5,120 bases of DNA from Streptomyces sp. WM4235 (GTDB lineage: Bacteria; Actinomycetota; Actinomycetes; Streptomycetales; Streptomycetaceae). Below the pieces are notes generated by a model that saw nothing but the letters and a program-made list of their open reading frames with translations, ran no database searches and was not told where the DNA came from. Below, piece after piece: positions 1 to 5,120 of the stretch (the first letter of the stretch is position 1; each line of letters starts with the position of its first letter). Location: contig NZ_LGDE01000092.1 of NCBI RefSeq assembly GCF_001279725.1, positions 1-5,120 of the forward strand, given 5' to 3'. The position numbers were made by a program, and so were the translations under genes.

Positions 1-127
1 CGTTCTCGAGGCCATGAAGATGGAACAGCCCCTCAACGCACACCGCTCCGGCACCATCGTCGGCCTCAAGGCCGAAGTCGGCGCGTCCCTCACCTCCGGC
101 GCCGGCATCTGCGAGATCAAGGACTGA
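1..127 (+). CDS. Acyl-CoA carboxylase biotin-carrying subunit, C-terminal end (partial)
   Basis: Only the last 41 full codons are present, read from base 2 to a TGA at 125-127. They encode the end of a biotinyl domain. The sequence EAMKMEQPL contains the classic biotin attachment motif, and the biotinylated lysine is the codon at 17-19. The segment ends with ICEIKD, normal for a biotin carboxyl carrier domain placed at the extreme C terminus of the acetyl/propionyl-CoA carboxylase alpha chain of actinomycetes. In that family the biotin carries CO2 from the biotin carboxylase domain to the carboxyltransferase, making malonyl-CoA (or methylmalonyl-CoA). Next to a type II PKS it probably increases the malonyl-CoA supply, as proposed for JadJ in the jadomycin cluster. 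A free-standing small BCCP cannot be excluded because the N-terminal part lies outside the window. Confidence 0.88.
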   Translation, partial: VLEAMKMEQPLNAHRSGTIVGLKAEVGASLTSGAGICEIKD

Positions 128-135
128 TACATGGC

Positions 136-160
136 ATTCCGCTGAATTCGTCTGCGGAAT
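136..160. repeat. Small inverted repeat downstream of the carboxylase gene
   Basis: ATTCCGC at 136-142 is the exact reverse complement of GCGGAAT at 154-160, with an 11-base spacer. GAATTC also occurs twice, at 144-149 and 157-162. The repeat starts 8 bases after the carboxylase stop codon. It could be a weak terminator stem (there is no following T-run) or a dyad operator for a dimeric regulator. The sequence alone does not choose between these. Confidence 0.4.
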
Positions 161-170
161 TCTTGCGAGT

Positions 171-187
171 CCTGACAATTCCCTGAC
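171..187 (+). promoter_or_regulatory. 11-bp-phased direct repeat, candidate activator site
   Basis: CCTGAC occurs at 171-176 and again at 182-187, exactly 11 bases apart, so both copies lie on the same face of the helix. Direct repeats with 11-bp phasing are the usual binding pattern of winged-helix activators of the SARP and OmpR/PhoB families, which control many type II PKS clusters. The pair lies just upstream of the best promoter candidate (198-226). The motif is not the textbook SARP heptamer TCGAGxx, and I see no clear third copy, so the assignment to a regulator class is inference. Confidence 0.35.
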
Positions 188-197
188 GTAATCGTCG

Positions 198-226
198 TTG
201 AAAACATCATTCGGGCCTCGCATACT
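198..226 (+). promoter_or_regulatory. Candidate promoter of the PKS operon
   Basis: TTGAAA at 198-203 is a good -35 match. CATACT at 221-226 is a moderate -10 match, and the spacing is 17 bases. The region lies in the most AT-rich part of the window, 37 bases upstream of the cyclase ATG, and is the only sizeable gap before the coupled cyclase/KS-alpha/KS-beta genes. Transcription from here would give a leader of about 30 bases. Read-through from the carboxylase gene is an alternative or additional source of transcript. Confidence 0.42.
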
Positions 227-247
227 TAATTCCAATTCATGGGTCGT

Positions 248-257
248 GAGGAGAGGG
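248..257 (+). promoter_or_regulatory. Ribosome binding site that fixes the cyclase start
   Basis: The purine-rich run GAGGAGAGGG ends 5 bases before the ATG at 263. This supports 263 over the in-frame ATG at 239, which would place this Shine-Dalgarno sequence inside the coding region and add eight residues that the family does not have. Confidence 0.75.
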
Positions 258-262
258 AACGA

Positions 263-592
263 ATGCACAGCACTCTGATCGTGGCGCGGATGGATCCCGG
301 TTCCAGCATTGACGTCGCCAAGCTCTTCGGTGAGTTCGACGCCACCGAGATGCCCCACCGCATGGGTACGCGTCGCCGGCAGCTTTTCGAATACCGGGGG
401 CTGTACTTCCATCTGCAGGACTTCGACACCGACAACGGTGGCGAGCTGATCGAGGCCGCCAAGGGTGACCCGCGCTTCGTGGGCATCAGCGAGGACCTCA
501 AGCCGTTCATCGGGGCCTACGACCCCGCCACCTGGCGTTCCCCCGCCGACGCGATGGCGAAGCGCTTCTACGACTGGGAGGCGTCCGCGTGA
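263..592 (+). CDS. TcmI/JadI-family aromatic polyketide cyclase
   Basis: This gene encodes a 109-residue protein, the same length as TcmI from tetracenomycin biosynthesis, and the two share the same layout. It starts [12 protein letters not shown] (TcmI has a similar LMVLRMDP strand), followed by [25 protein letters not shown] and a C-terminal FYDWEA that parallels the TcmI ending. Members are small ferredoxin-like alpha/beta dimers that position a late ring closure of the poly-beta-ketone in the cytoplasm. R39 and H50 align with TcmI R40 and H51; TcmI H26 is replaced by F25. The sequence looks closest to the angucycline subgroup (JadI, LanF, UrdF), which are associated with forming the angular fourth ring; this assignment is from memory. 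The TGA overlaps the KS-alpha GTG in the sequence GTGA, so translation is probably coupled. No membrane or signal segment is seen. Confidence 0.9.
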   Translation: MHSTLIVARMDPGSSIDVAKLFGEFDATEMPHRMGTRRRQLFEYRGLYFHLQDFDTDNGGELIEAAKGDPRFVGISEDLKPFIGAYDPATWRSPADAMAKRFYDWEASA

Positions 593-1860
593 CCGGACGA
601 CGTGTGGTCATCACCGGCATCGAGGTGCTCGCGCCCGGTGGTGTCGGGACCAAGAACTTCTGGAACCTGCTGAGCGAGGGCCGCACCGCGACCCGCGGCA
701 TCACCTTCTTCGACCCCAGCCCCTTCCGTTCGCGGGTCGCCGCCGAGATCGACTTCGATCCGCAGGAACACGGCCTGACCCCGCAGGAGATCCGGCGCAT
801 GGACCGGGCCGCGCAGTTCGCGGTGGTCGCCGCCCGCGGCGCCGTCGCCGACAGCGGCATCGACCTGGAGACGTACGACCCGTACCGCGTGGGCGTCACC
901 ATCGGCAGCGCCGTCGGCGCCACGATGGGCCTCGACGAGGAGTACAACGTCGTCAGCGACGGCGGCCGACTCCACCTCGTCGACCACGAGTACGCGGTCC
1001 CGCACCTCTACAACTACCTGGTGCCCAGCTCCTTCACCGCCGAGGTCGCCTGGGCGGTCGGCGCGCAGGGACCCAGCACCGTGGTCTCCACCGGCTGCAC
1101 CTCAGGCATCGACTCGGTGGGTCACGCCGTGGACCTGCTCCGCGAGGGCTCGGTCGACGTGATGATCGCCGGTTCCTCGGACGCGCCGATCTCGCCGATC
1201 ACCATGGCCTGCTTCGACGCGATCAAGGCGACCACCCCCCGCCACGACGACCCCGGTCACGCCTCCCGCCCCTTCGACGGAACCCGCAACGGCTTCGTCC
1301 TGGGCGAGGGCGCGGCGGTGTTCGTCCTGGAGGAGCTGGAGCACGCCAAGAAGCGCGGCGCGCACGTCTACGCCGAGATAGCCGGCTACGCCACCCGCTC
1401 CAACGCCTACCACATGACCGGTCTGCGGCCGGACGGCAAGGAGATGGCGGAGGCCATCCGGGTCGCGCTGTGCGAGGCCAAGATGAACCCGACCGAGATC
1501 GACTACATCAACGCGCACGGCTCGGGCACCAAGCAGAACGACCGCCACGAGACCGCCGCGTTCAAGCGGAGCCTCGGCGACCACGCCTACCGGACCCCGG
1601 TCAGCTCGATCAAGTCGATGGTCGGGCACTCGCTCGGCGCCATCGGCTCCATCGAGATCGCCGCGTCCGCGCTGGCGATGGAGAACAACGTCGTCCCGCC
1701 GACGGCGAACCTCCACACCCCGGACCCGGAGTGCGACCTCGACTACGTCCCCCTGGTCGCCCGGGAGCAGTTGACCGACGCGGTCCTGACCGTCGGAAGC
1801 GGCTTCGGCGGTTTCCAGAGCGCCATGGTGCTGGCGCGTCCCGAGAGGAGCGTGGCATGA
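589..1860 (+). CDS. Type II PKS ketosynthase alpha subunit (KS-alpha)
   Basis: This gene encodes 423 residues, the usual size for the condensing subunit of an aromatic PKS. With KS-beta it forms the heterodimer that extends malonyl units carried on ACP. The thiolase-fold catalytic residues are all present: C170 in STGCTSG, H310 in NAHGSGT, K342 in SSIKSMVGH and H347 in the same motif. The N terminus [16 protein letters not shown] and the C terminus [11 protein letters not shown] are typical. The start is a GTG at 589 that overlaps the upstream stop, with GGAG at 577-580 eight bases before it. The stop overlaps the KS-beta start in ATGA, the classic coupled arrangement that makes equal amounts of the two subunits. 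No TTA codon or frameshift was noticed. Intact catalytic residues exclude a chain length factor. Confidence 0.97.
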   Translation: MTGRRVVITGIEVLAPGGVGTKNFWNLLSEGRTATRGITFFDPSPFRSRVAAEIDFDPQEHGLTPQEIRRMDRAAQFAVVAARGAVADSGIDLETYDPYRVGVTIGSAVGATMGLDEEYNVVSDGGRLHLVDHEYAVPHLYNYLVPSSFTAEVAWAVGAQGPSTVVSTGCTSGIDSVGHAVDLLREGSVDVMIAGSSDAPISPITMACFDAIKATTPRHDDPGHASRPFDGTRNGFVLGEGAAVFVLEELEHAKKRGAHVYAEIAGYATRSNAYHMTGLRPDGKEMAEAIRVALCEAKMNPTEIDYINAHGSGTKQNDRHETAAFKRSLGDHAYRTPVSSIKSMVGHSLGAIGSIEIAASALAMENNVVPPTANLHTPDPECDLDYVPLVAREQLTDAVLTVGSGFGGFQSAMVLARPERSVA

Positions 1861-3071
1861 CCACCTCGGTTGTGGTGACGGGTCTGGGCATCACGGCGCC
1901 CAACGGCCTGGGCACGGAGGACTACTGGGCGGCGACCCGGACGGGCAAGAACGGCATCGGCCGGGTCACCCGGTTCGACCCCGCCGGCTATCCGTCCACC
2001 CTCGCCGGCGAGATACCCGGGTTCTCCGACGAGGAGCTGCTGCCGAGCCGGCTGCTCCCGCAGACCGACCGGATGACGCGCCTCGCGCTCGTCGCCGCCG
2101 AGTGGGCGCTGGCCGACGCGGGTGTCGATCCGCAGAGCCTGCCCGAGTACGACATGGGCGTGGTCACGGCCAGTTCGTCGGGCGGCTTCGAGTTCGGGCA
2201 GAACGAGCTCCAGAAGCTGTGGAGCCAGGGCGCGCAGTACGTCAGCGCGTACCAGTCCTTCGCCTGGTTCTATGCCGTCAACAGCGGCCAGATCTCCATC
2301 CGCAGCGGGCTCAAGGGCCCCAGCGGAGTGATCGTCAGCGACGAGGCCGGCGGTCTGGACGCGTTGGCGCAGGGCCGTCGGCTGATCCGCAAGGGCACCC
2401 CGATGATCGTGTCGGGCGGGGTCGACGCCTCGATCTGCCCGTGGGGTTGGGTCGCGCAGCTCGCCGCCAAGCGGCTGAGCACCAGCGACGAGCCGACCCG
2501 CGCGTTCCTGCCGTTCGACGCGGACGCCTCGGGCTACGTGCCCGGCGAGGGCGGCGCCATCCTGATCATGGAGTCGGCGGAGTCGGCCCGTGCGCGCGGC
2601 GCGAAGATCTACGGCGAGATCGCCGGTTACGGCGCCACCTTCGACGCGGCGCCCGGCAGCGACCGGGAGCCCGCGCTGCGCAAGGCCATCGAGTTCGCCC
2701 TCGACGACGCGGGTGTCCGGCCCGAGGACGTGGACGTGGTCTTCGCGGACGCCGCCGGCGTCCCGGAACTGGACCGCGTCGAGGCCGAGGCCATCGGCGC
2801 CGTGTTCGGCGAGCGGGGCGTCCCGGTCACCGCACCCAAGACGATGACGGGCCGGCTGTACTCGGGCGCGGCGCCGCTGGACGTCGCGACCGCCCTGCTG
2901 GCGATCGAGGAGGGGCTCATCCCCCCGACCGTCAACGTGCACCCGGCCGAGGAGTACGCGCTCGACCTGGTCGTGGACCGGCCGCGCACCGCGCAGGTCC
3001 GTACCGCCCTGGTCGTGGCCCGCGGTTACGGCGGCTTCAACTCGGCCGTCGTCGTCCGCGCCGCGGACTAG
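1857..3071 (+). CDS. Type II PKS chain length factor (KS-beta)
   Basis: This gene encodes 404 residues, homologous to KS-alpha but without its catalytic triad. The catalytic Cys is replaced by E163 in SDEAGGLDA, and the region of the first catalytic His reads FADAAGVPE. Most chain length factors have Gln at the Cys position, so Glu is a notable variant. The subunit partners KS-alpha and sets chain length. By alignment to the actinorhodin factor, tunnel positions F109, T112 and F116 correspond to F111, G114 and L118 here, a more open set that suggests a chain longer than the actinorhodin octaketide. ATG at 1857 overlaps the KS-alpha stop, with GAGAGGAG at 1843-1850 as a strong ribosome site. 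The C terminus [14 protein letters not shown] is of normal type. The last base of its TAG stop is also the first base of the inverted-repeat element that follows. Confidence 0.96.
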   Translation: MTTSVVVTGLGITAPNGLGTEDYWAATRTGKNGIGRVTRFDPAGYPSTLAGEIPGFSDEELLPSRLLPQTDRMTRLALVAAEWALADAGVDPQSLPEYDMGVVTASSSGGFEFGQNELQKLWSQGAQYVSAYQSFAWFYAVNSGQISIRSGLKGPSGVIVSDEAGGLDALAQGRRLIRKGTPMIVSGGVDASICPWGWVAQLAAKRLSTSDEPTRAFLPFDADASGYVPGEGGAILIMESAESARARGAKIYGEIAGYGATFDAAPGSDREPALRKAIEFALDDAGVRPEDVDVVFADAAGVPELDRVEAEAIGAVFGERGVPVTAPKTMTGRLYSGAAPLDVATALLAIEEGLIPPTVNVHPAEEYALDLVVDRPRTAQVRTALVVARGYGGFNSAVVVRAAD

Positions 3072-3232
3072 GTCCTGTCGTCAAAGTCTCGCCTGGCCCG
3101 CGGCGCCCGGTACCGCACCTCGCCGCGTTGTCGGGGCACCCGAGTACGTCCAGTACACGGGCGCCCCTCCGCCTTGCGATGCACGGCACCGGACACCGCG
3201 GGCCCTACCGGCGCCACTTTGACGACAGGACC
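3071..3232. mobile_element. 162-bp palindromic MITE-like element between KS-beta and ACP genes
   Basis: The ends are perfect 17-bp terminal inverted repeats: GGTCCTGTCGTCAAAGT at 3071-3087 and its reverse complement at 3216-3232. The symmetry continues inward around a centre near 3150. GCCCGCGG at 3096-3103 pairs with CCGCGGGC at 3196-3203. The 15-base arm at 3133-3147 pairs with 3153-3167 at 13 of 15 positions across a 5-base loop, GTCCA. The whole unit can therefore fold into one long imperfect hairpin. It has no room for a transposase and no convincing ORF. Size, terminal repeats and palindromy fit a miniature inverted-repeat transposable element, moved in trans by a transposase encoded elsewhere. 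The parent family is unknown; an IS5-like origin is only a guess. No clean target duplication is visible (left flank CTA, right flank CAG). A large attenuator or processing hairpin is the alternative, but exact terminal repeats argue for mobility. Confidence 0.72.
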
Positions 3233-3273
3233 CAGGTCCCGCCCGCCCGCCGGTCCCCGTACGCCCCGAGCCC

Positions 3274-3319
3274 GGCGTCCTCCTCCGCCGCCACCCCCCG
3301 ACCGGCGGCGGAGGACGCC
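3274..3319 (+). terminator. GC-rich hairpin upstream of the ACP gene
   Basis: The arm at 3274-3292 pairs with GGCGGCGGAGGACGCC at 3304-3319, giving 16 base pairs with one 3-base bulge and an 11-base loop. No T-run follows, so it is not a classic intrinsic terminator, although GC-rich actinomycetes often use such stems. Lying inside an operon, it may attenuate transcription, block 3' exonucleases for the upstream KS genes, or be a processing site. Confidence 0.5.
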
Positions 3320-3389
3320 TTCCCCCACGGCCTCACATCCCACGGACCCCCCACACACACACCATCCCCACACCACCGATCCACGAGCC
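3320..3389 (+). other. C-rich, G-poor leader tract before ACP
   Basis: I count 40 C and 7 G in these 70 bases, including a run of CA dinucleotides near 3351-3361. The sequence does not look coding. High C with low G on the transcript strand, just after a hairpin, resembles a Rho utilisation (rut) region, but C-biased non-coding DNA also occurs by chance in such genomes. The rest of the gap, 3233-3273, shows nothing recognisable beyond GC-rich sequence. Confidence 0.3.
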
Positions 3390-3392
3390 ATG

Positions 3393-3397
3393 AAGGG
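3393..3397 (+). promoter_or_regulatory. Ribosome binding site that fixes the ACP start
   Basis: AAGGG lies 6 bases before the GTG at 3404. The nearby ATG at 3390 is in another frame. The reading frame is open far upstream, but upstream codons translate to low-complexity Pro/Arg/Ser-rich sequence, so the GTG start is preferred. Confidence 0.6.
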
Positions 3398-3403
3398 CCA
3401 CAC

Positions 3404-3676
3404 GTGTCCACTCAGACCTTCACCCTTGACGACCTGCGGCGGATCCTCCTCGAAGGCGCCGGCGCCGACGAGGGCGTCGACCTCGACGGCGACATCCTCG
3501 ACGTCCAGTTCGAGGCGCTCGGCTACGAGTCCCTCGCCCTGCTGGAGACCGGCAGCCGCATCGAGCGCGAGTACAAGATCGTCCTCGACGAGGACCTGCT
3601 CACCGACGCCGACACCCCGCGCGCGCTGATCGCGGCCGTCAACGGCCACCTCACCGCGGTGCCCAGCGCCGCCTGA
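3404..3676 (+). CDS. Type II PKS acyl carrier protein
   Basis: This gene encodes a 90-residue acidic protein of normal carrier-protein length. It begins with STQTFTLDDLRRIL (helix 1) and contains the 4'-phosphopantetheine site in LGYESLALLE, where S43 is the modified serine. It ends with a helix containing TPRALIAAVNGHL. The holo-ACP carries malonyl extender units and the growing poly-beta-ketone between the KS/CLF, ketoreductase and cyclases. The usual aromatic-PKS motif is GYDSLAL; here the Asp before Ser is Glu, a conservative variant. In most clusters this gene follows KS-beta closely; here 332 bases separate them because of the inserted palindromic element. Its translation is therefore not coupled to KS-beta. 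The start is GTG, chosen from its ribosome site and protein length. Confidence 0.95.
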   Translation: MSTQTFTLDDLRRILLEGAGADEGVDLDGDILDVQFEALGYESLALLETGSRIEREYKIVLDEDLLTDADTPRALIAAVNGHLTAVPSAA

Positions 3677-3704
3677 GTCGCCCGCCGCACCCAGCACGTT
3701 CCCC

Positions 3705-3733
3705 GGGCCGGGCGGACGCGTTCCGCCCGGCCC
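3705..3733 (+). terminator. Perfect 12-bp GC hairpin between ACP and ketoreductase genes
   Basis: GGGCCGGGCGGA at 3705-3716 is the exact reverse complement of TCCGCCCGGCCC at 3722-3733, with a 5-base loop. It lies 28 bases after the ACP stop. There is no T-run. It may be a partial terminator or a 3' stabilising stem for the ACP message. The downstream genes read in the same direction, so complete termination would need a further promoter, and I see no convincing one in the 95-base gap. Confidence 0.55.
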
Positions 3734-3771
3734 CGCCGAATCACCCCCGGACACTTACGGAGTACACGAAC

Positions 3772-4557
3772 ATGTCGACGCAGGAGAAGCGGATCGCCCT
3801 GATCACGGGCGCCACCAGCGGCATCGGCCTGGCCGCAGCCCGCGCACTGGGTGCCCAGGGGCACGCGGTCTTCATCGGCGCGCGCAGCGCCGACAATGTC
3901 GCCGCCACGGTCAAGGAGCTCCAGGCGGAGGGCCTCGAAGCCGACGGAACGGTCCTCGACGTACGCGACTCCGCCTCCGCCGCCGCGTTCGTCCAGGCCG
4001 CGGTCGACCGCTTCGGCAGCGTCGACGTCCTGGTCAACAACGCCGGCCGGTCCGGTGGCGGCGTCACCGCGGACATAGACGAGGAGCTGTGGGCCGATGT
4101 CATCGACACCAACCTCACCAGCGTCTTCCGGCTGACCAAGGAAGTCCTCAACACCGGCGGGATGCGCCACAAGAACCGCGGCCGCATCATCAACATCGCC
4201 TCCACCGCAGGCAAGCAGGGCGTCGTCCTGGGCGCCCCGTACTCGGCCTCCAAGCACGGCGTGGTCGGCTTCACCAAGGCCCTCGGCAACGAACTCGCCC
4301 CCACCGGGATCACGGTCAACGCCGTCTGCCCCGGCTACGTCGAGACGCCCATGGCCCAGCGCGTCCGCGCCGGATACGCCGCCGCCTACGACACCTCCGA
4401 GGACGCCATCCTCGACAAGTTCCGGTCGAAGATCCCGCTCGGCCGGTACTCCACCCCCGAAGAGGTCGCCGGCATGGTCGCCTACCTCGCCTCCGACACC
4501 GCCGCGTCCGTCACGGCGCAGGCGATCAACGTCTGCGGCGGGCTCGGCAACTTCTGA
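3772..4557 (+). CDS. Type II PKS ketoreductase (ActIII-type, short-chain dehydrogenase/reductase)
   Basis: This gene encodes 261 residues, the same length as ActIII, and the two align without gaps from memory. The Rossmann NADPH motif TGATSGIG is at residues 12-19 and NNAG at 89-92. The catalytic tetrad is complete: N114, S144, Y157 and K161 (YSASK). The protein ends with CGGLGNF, nearly identical to the ActIII end. The family reduces one carbonyl, normally C-9, of the ACP-bound poly-beta-ketone around first-ring closure, using NADPH in the cytoplasm. The PGG motif of ActIII (94-96), linked to hydride-transfer stereochemistry, reads SGG here. ATG at 3772 has ACGGAG at 3757-3762 upstream. Its place between ACP and aromatase matches jadE/lanD/urdD in angucycline clusters. 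A fatty-acid FabG role is unlikely given this context and the high ActIII similarity. Confidence 0.96.
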   Translation: MSTQEKRIALITGATSGIGLAAARALGAQGHAVFIGARSADNVAATVKELQAEGLEADGTVLDVRDSASAAAFVQAAVDRFGSVDVLVNNAGRSGGGVTADIDEELWADVIDTNLTSVFRLTKEVLNTGGMRHKNRGRIINIASTAGKQGVVLGAPYSASKHGVVGFTKALGNELAPTGITVNAVCPGYVETPMAQRVRAGYAAAYDTSEDAILDKFRSKIPLGRYSTPEEVAGMVAYLASDTAASVTAQAINVCGGLGNF

Positions 4558-4615
4558 TCCGCACCCCTTGCCACCAGGGTGCCGACGCGCCCGAGTTCTC
4601 GAAGAGGAAGCCGTC

Positions 4616-5120
4616 ATGACAACCCGCGAGGTTGAGCACGAGATCACCATCGCCGCGCCGGCATCGGACGTGTACCGGCTGCTGGCCGACGTCGTCAACT
4701 GGCCGCGCATCTTCCCGCCCACCATCCACGTGGACCGGGTCGACTTCAACGGCACGCACGAGCGGATCCGGATCTGGGCCACCGCCAACGGCCAACCGAA
4801 GAACTGGACCTCGCGCCGCGAACTCGACCCGCAGGGCCTGCGGATCACCTTCCGCCAGGAGGTCACCACCAAGCCGGTCGCCTCGATGGGCGGCGCGTGG
4901 ATCATCGAGCCGCTCGACGAGAACTCCTCGCGGGTCCGGCTGCTCCACGACTACCGGGCGATCGACGACGACGCGCACGACCTGCTCTGGATCGACGAGG
5001 CCGTCGACAAGAACAGCCGCTCCGAGTTGGCGGCGTTGAAGCGGAACGTGGAGTTCGCCCACGGCGCCGAGGACGTCACCTTCTCCTTCGAGGACACCGT
5101 CACCATCGACGGCTCCGCCA
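4616..5120 (+). CDS. Aromatase/cyclase, di-domain SRPBCC type (partial, 3' end missing)
   Basis: The frame is open from ATG 4616 to the window edge, giving 168 residues without a stop. GAGGAAG at 4604-4610 lies 5 bases upstream. Residues 1-150 form one START/SRPBCC helix-grip domain: EHEITIAAPASDVY, then VVNWPRIFPPTIHV, WTSRRELDP (W64, R67, R68), and a C-terminal helix rich in SELAALKRNVEF. From about residue 154 the sequence DVTFSFEDTVTIDG repeats the start of such a domain. This indicates the two-domain ARO/CYC form used by reducing type II PKSs (ActVII, JadD, LanL and UrdL group, about 300-320 residues) rather than a single-domain enzyme. These enzymes bind the C-9-reduced chain in a deep cavity and promote first-ring closure, dehydration and aromatisation. 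Position directly after the ketoreductase supports this. The second domain is almost wholly outside the window. Confidence 0.93.
   Translation, partial: MTTREVEHEITIAAPASDVYRLLADVVNWPRIFPPTIHVDRVDFNGTHERIRIWATANGQPKNWTSRRELDPQGLRITFRQEVTTKPVASMGGAWIIEPLDENSSRVRLLHDYRAIDDDAHDLLWIDEAVDKNSRSELAALKRNVEFAHGAEDVTFSFEDTVTIDGSA

Noticed and set aside
239..262. Upstream in-frame ATG at 239 as the cyclase start
   Set aside because: It would place the strong GAGGAGAGGG ribosome site inside the coding region and add eight residues (MGREERER) not seen in the 109-residue TcmI family.
465..1856. Long open frame running from 465 into KS-beta in the same frame
   Set aside because: Codons before 1857 translate to Arg/Pro/Gly-rich low-complexity sequence antisense in character to real proteins. 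It is an out-of-frame shadow of KS-alpha; KS-beta starts at the ATGA overlap.
1743..2942. 399-codon open frame on the minus strand opposite KS-beta
   Set aside because: It is a typical GC-codon shadow with no recognisable domain, and it lies entirely over the well-supported KS-alpha/KS-beta genes.
3068..3236. Clean target-site duplication around the 162-bp element
   Set aside because: The bases immediately outside are CTA on the left and CAG on the right, with no identical direct repeat. AGGTCC near both ends overlaps the terminal repeat and may be coincidence.
3527..3532. ACP motif with Glu-Ser instead of Asp-Ser as a sign of inactivity
   Set aside because: The attachment Ser and surrounding LGY.SLALLE are intact and Glu is a conservative change, so a functional carrier is expected.
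3068..3754. Minus-strand open frame over the MITE-like gap
   Set aside because: Its translation is Gly/Arg/Val-rich without a domain. The palindrome forces open frames on both strands, so length is not evidence of coding.
4565..4580. Possible hairpin between KR and ARO/CYC genes
   Set aside because: Only four terminal bases (ACCC/GGGT) pair cleanly around the spacer, too weak to support a terminator.
3523..4905. 460-codon minus-strand open frame across ACP, KR and ARO/CYC
   Set aside because: It overlaps three confidently identified genes and its translation shows no family features. It is explained by high GC content at third codon positions.

Overview
The window is very GC-rich, with GTG as well as ATG starts, start/stop overlaps and strong C/G codon endings. 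This is what a Streptomyces or related actinomycete chromosome looks like. It holds the core of a type II (aromatic) polyketide synthase gene cluster, with every gene on the + strand.

Layout: (a) 1-127, the last codons of an acyl-CoA carboxylase biotin-carrying subunit. (b) 128-262, a comparatively AT-rich control region with a small inverted repeat, an 11-bp-phased direct repeat and a plausible promoter. (c) 263-3071, three translationally coupled genes: a TcmI/JadI-type polyketide cyclase, ketosynthase KS-alpha, and chain length factor KS-beta. (d) 3072-3403, a 332-base gap that interrupts the minimal PKS. It holds a 162-bp near-palindromic element with perfect 17-bp terminal inverted repeats (MITE-like), then a GC-rich hairpin and a C-rich, G-poor tract. 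(e) 3404-3676, the acyl carrier protein, followed by a second GC hairpin. (f) 3772-4557, an ActIII-type ketoreductase. (g) 4616 to the window end, the first domain of a di-domain aromatase/cyclase that runs off the edge.

How the genes fit together: the carboxylase can supply malonyl-CoA. KS-alpha, KS-beta and ACP build the poly-beta-ketone. The ketoreductase reduces one carbonyl (C-9 in the family). The aromatase/cyclase forms and aromatises the first ring, and the TcmI-like cyclase acts on later rings. The order carboxylase, cyclase, KS-alpha, KS-beta, ACP, KR, ARO/CYC matches, from memory, the jadomycin locus (jadJ-I-A-B-C-E-D) and closely the landomycin and urdamycin core cassettes. The best prediction is therefore an angucycline-type decaketide; the product itself cannot be read from this window.

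Points most worth a second look: the palindromic mobile-element-like insertion between KS-beta and ACP, whose first base is also the last base of the KS-beta stop codon; Glu in KS-beta where Gln is usual; Ser-Gly-Gly instead of Pro-Gly-Gly in the ketoreductase; and hairpins on both sides of the ACP gene that could tune its expression.
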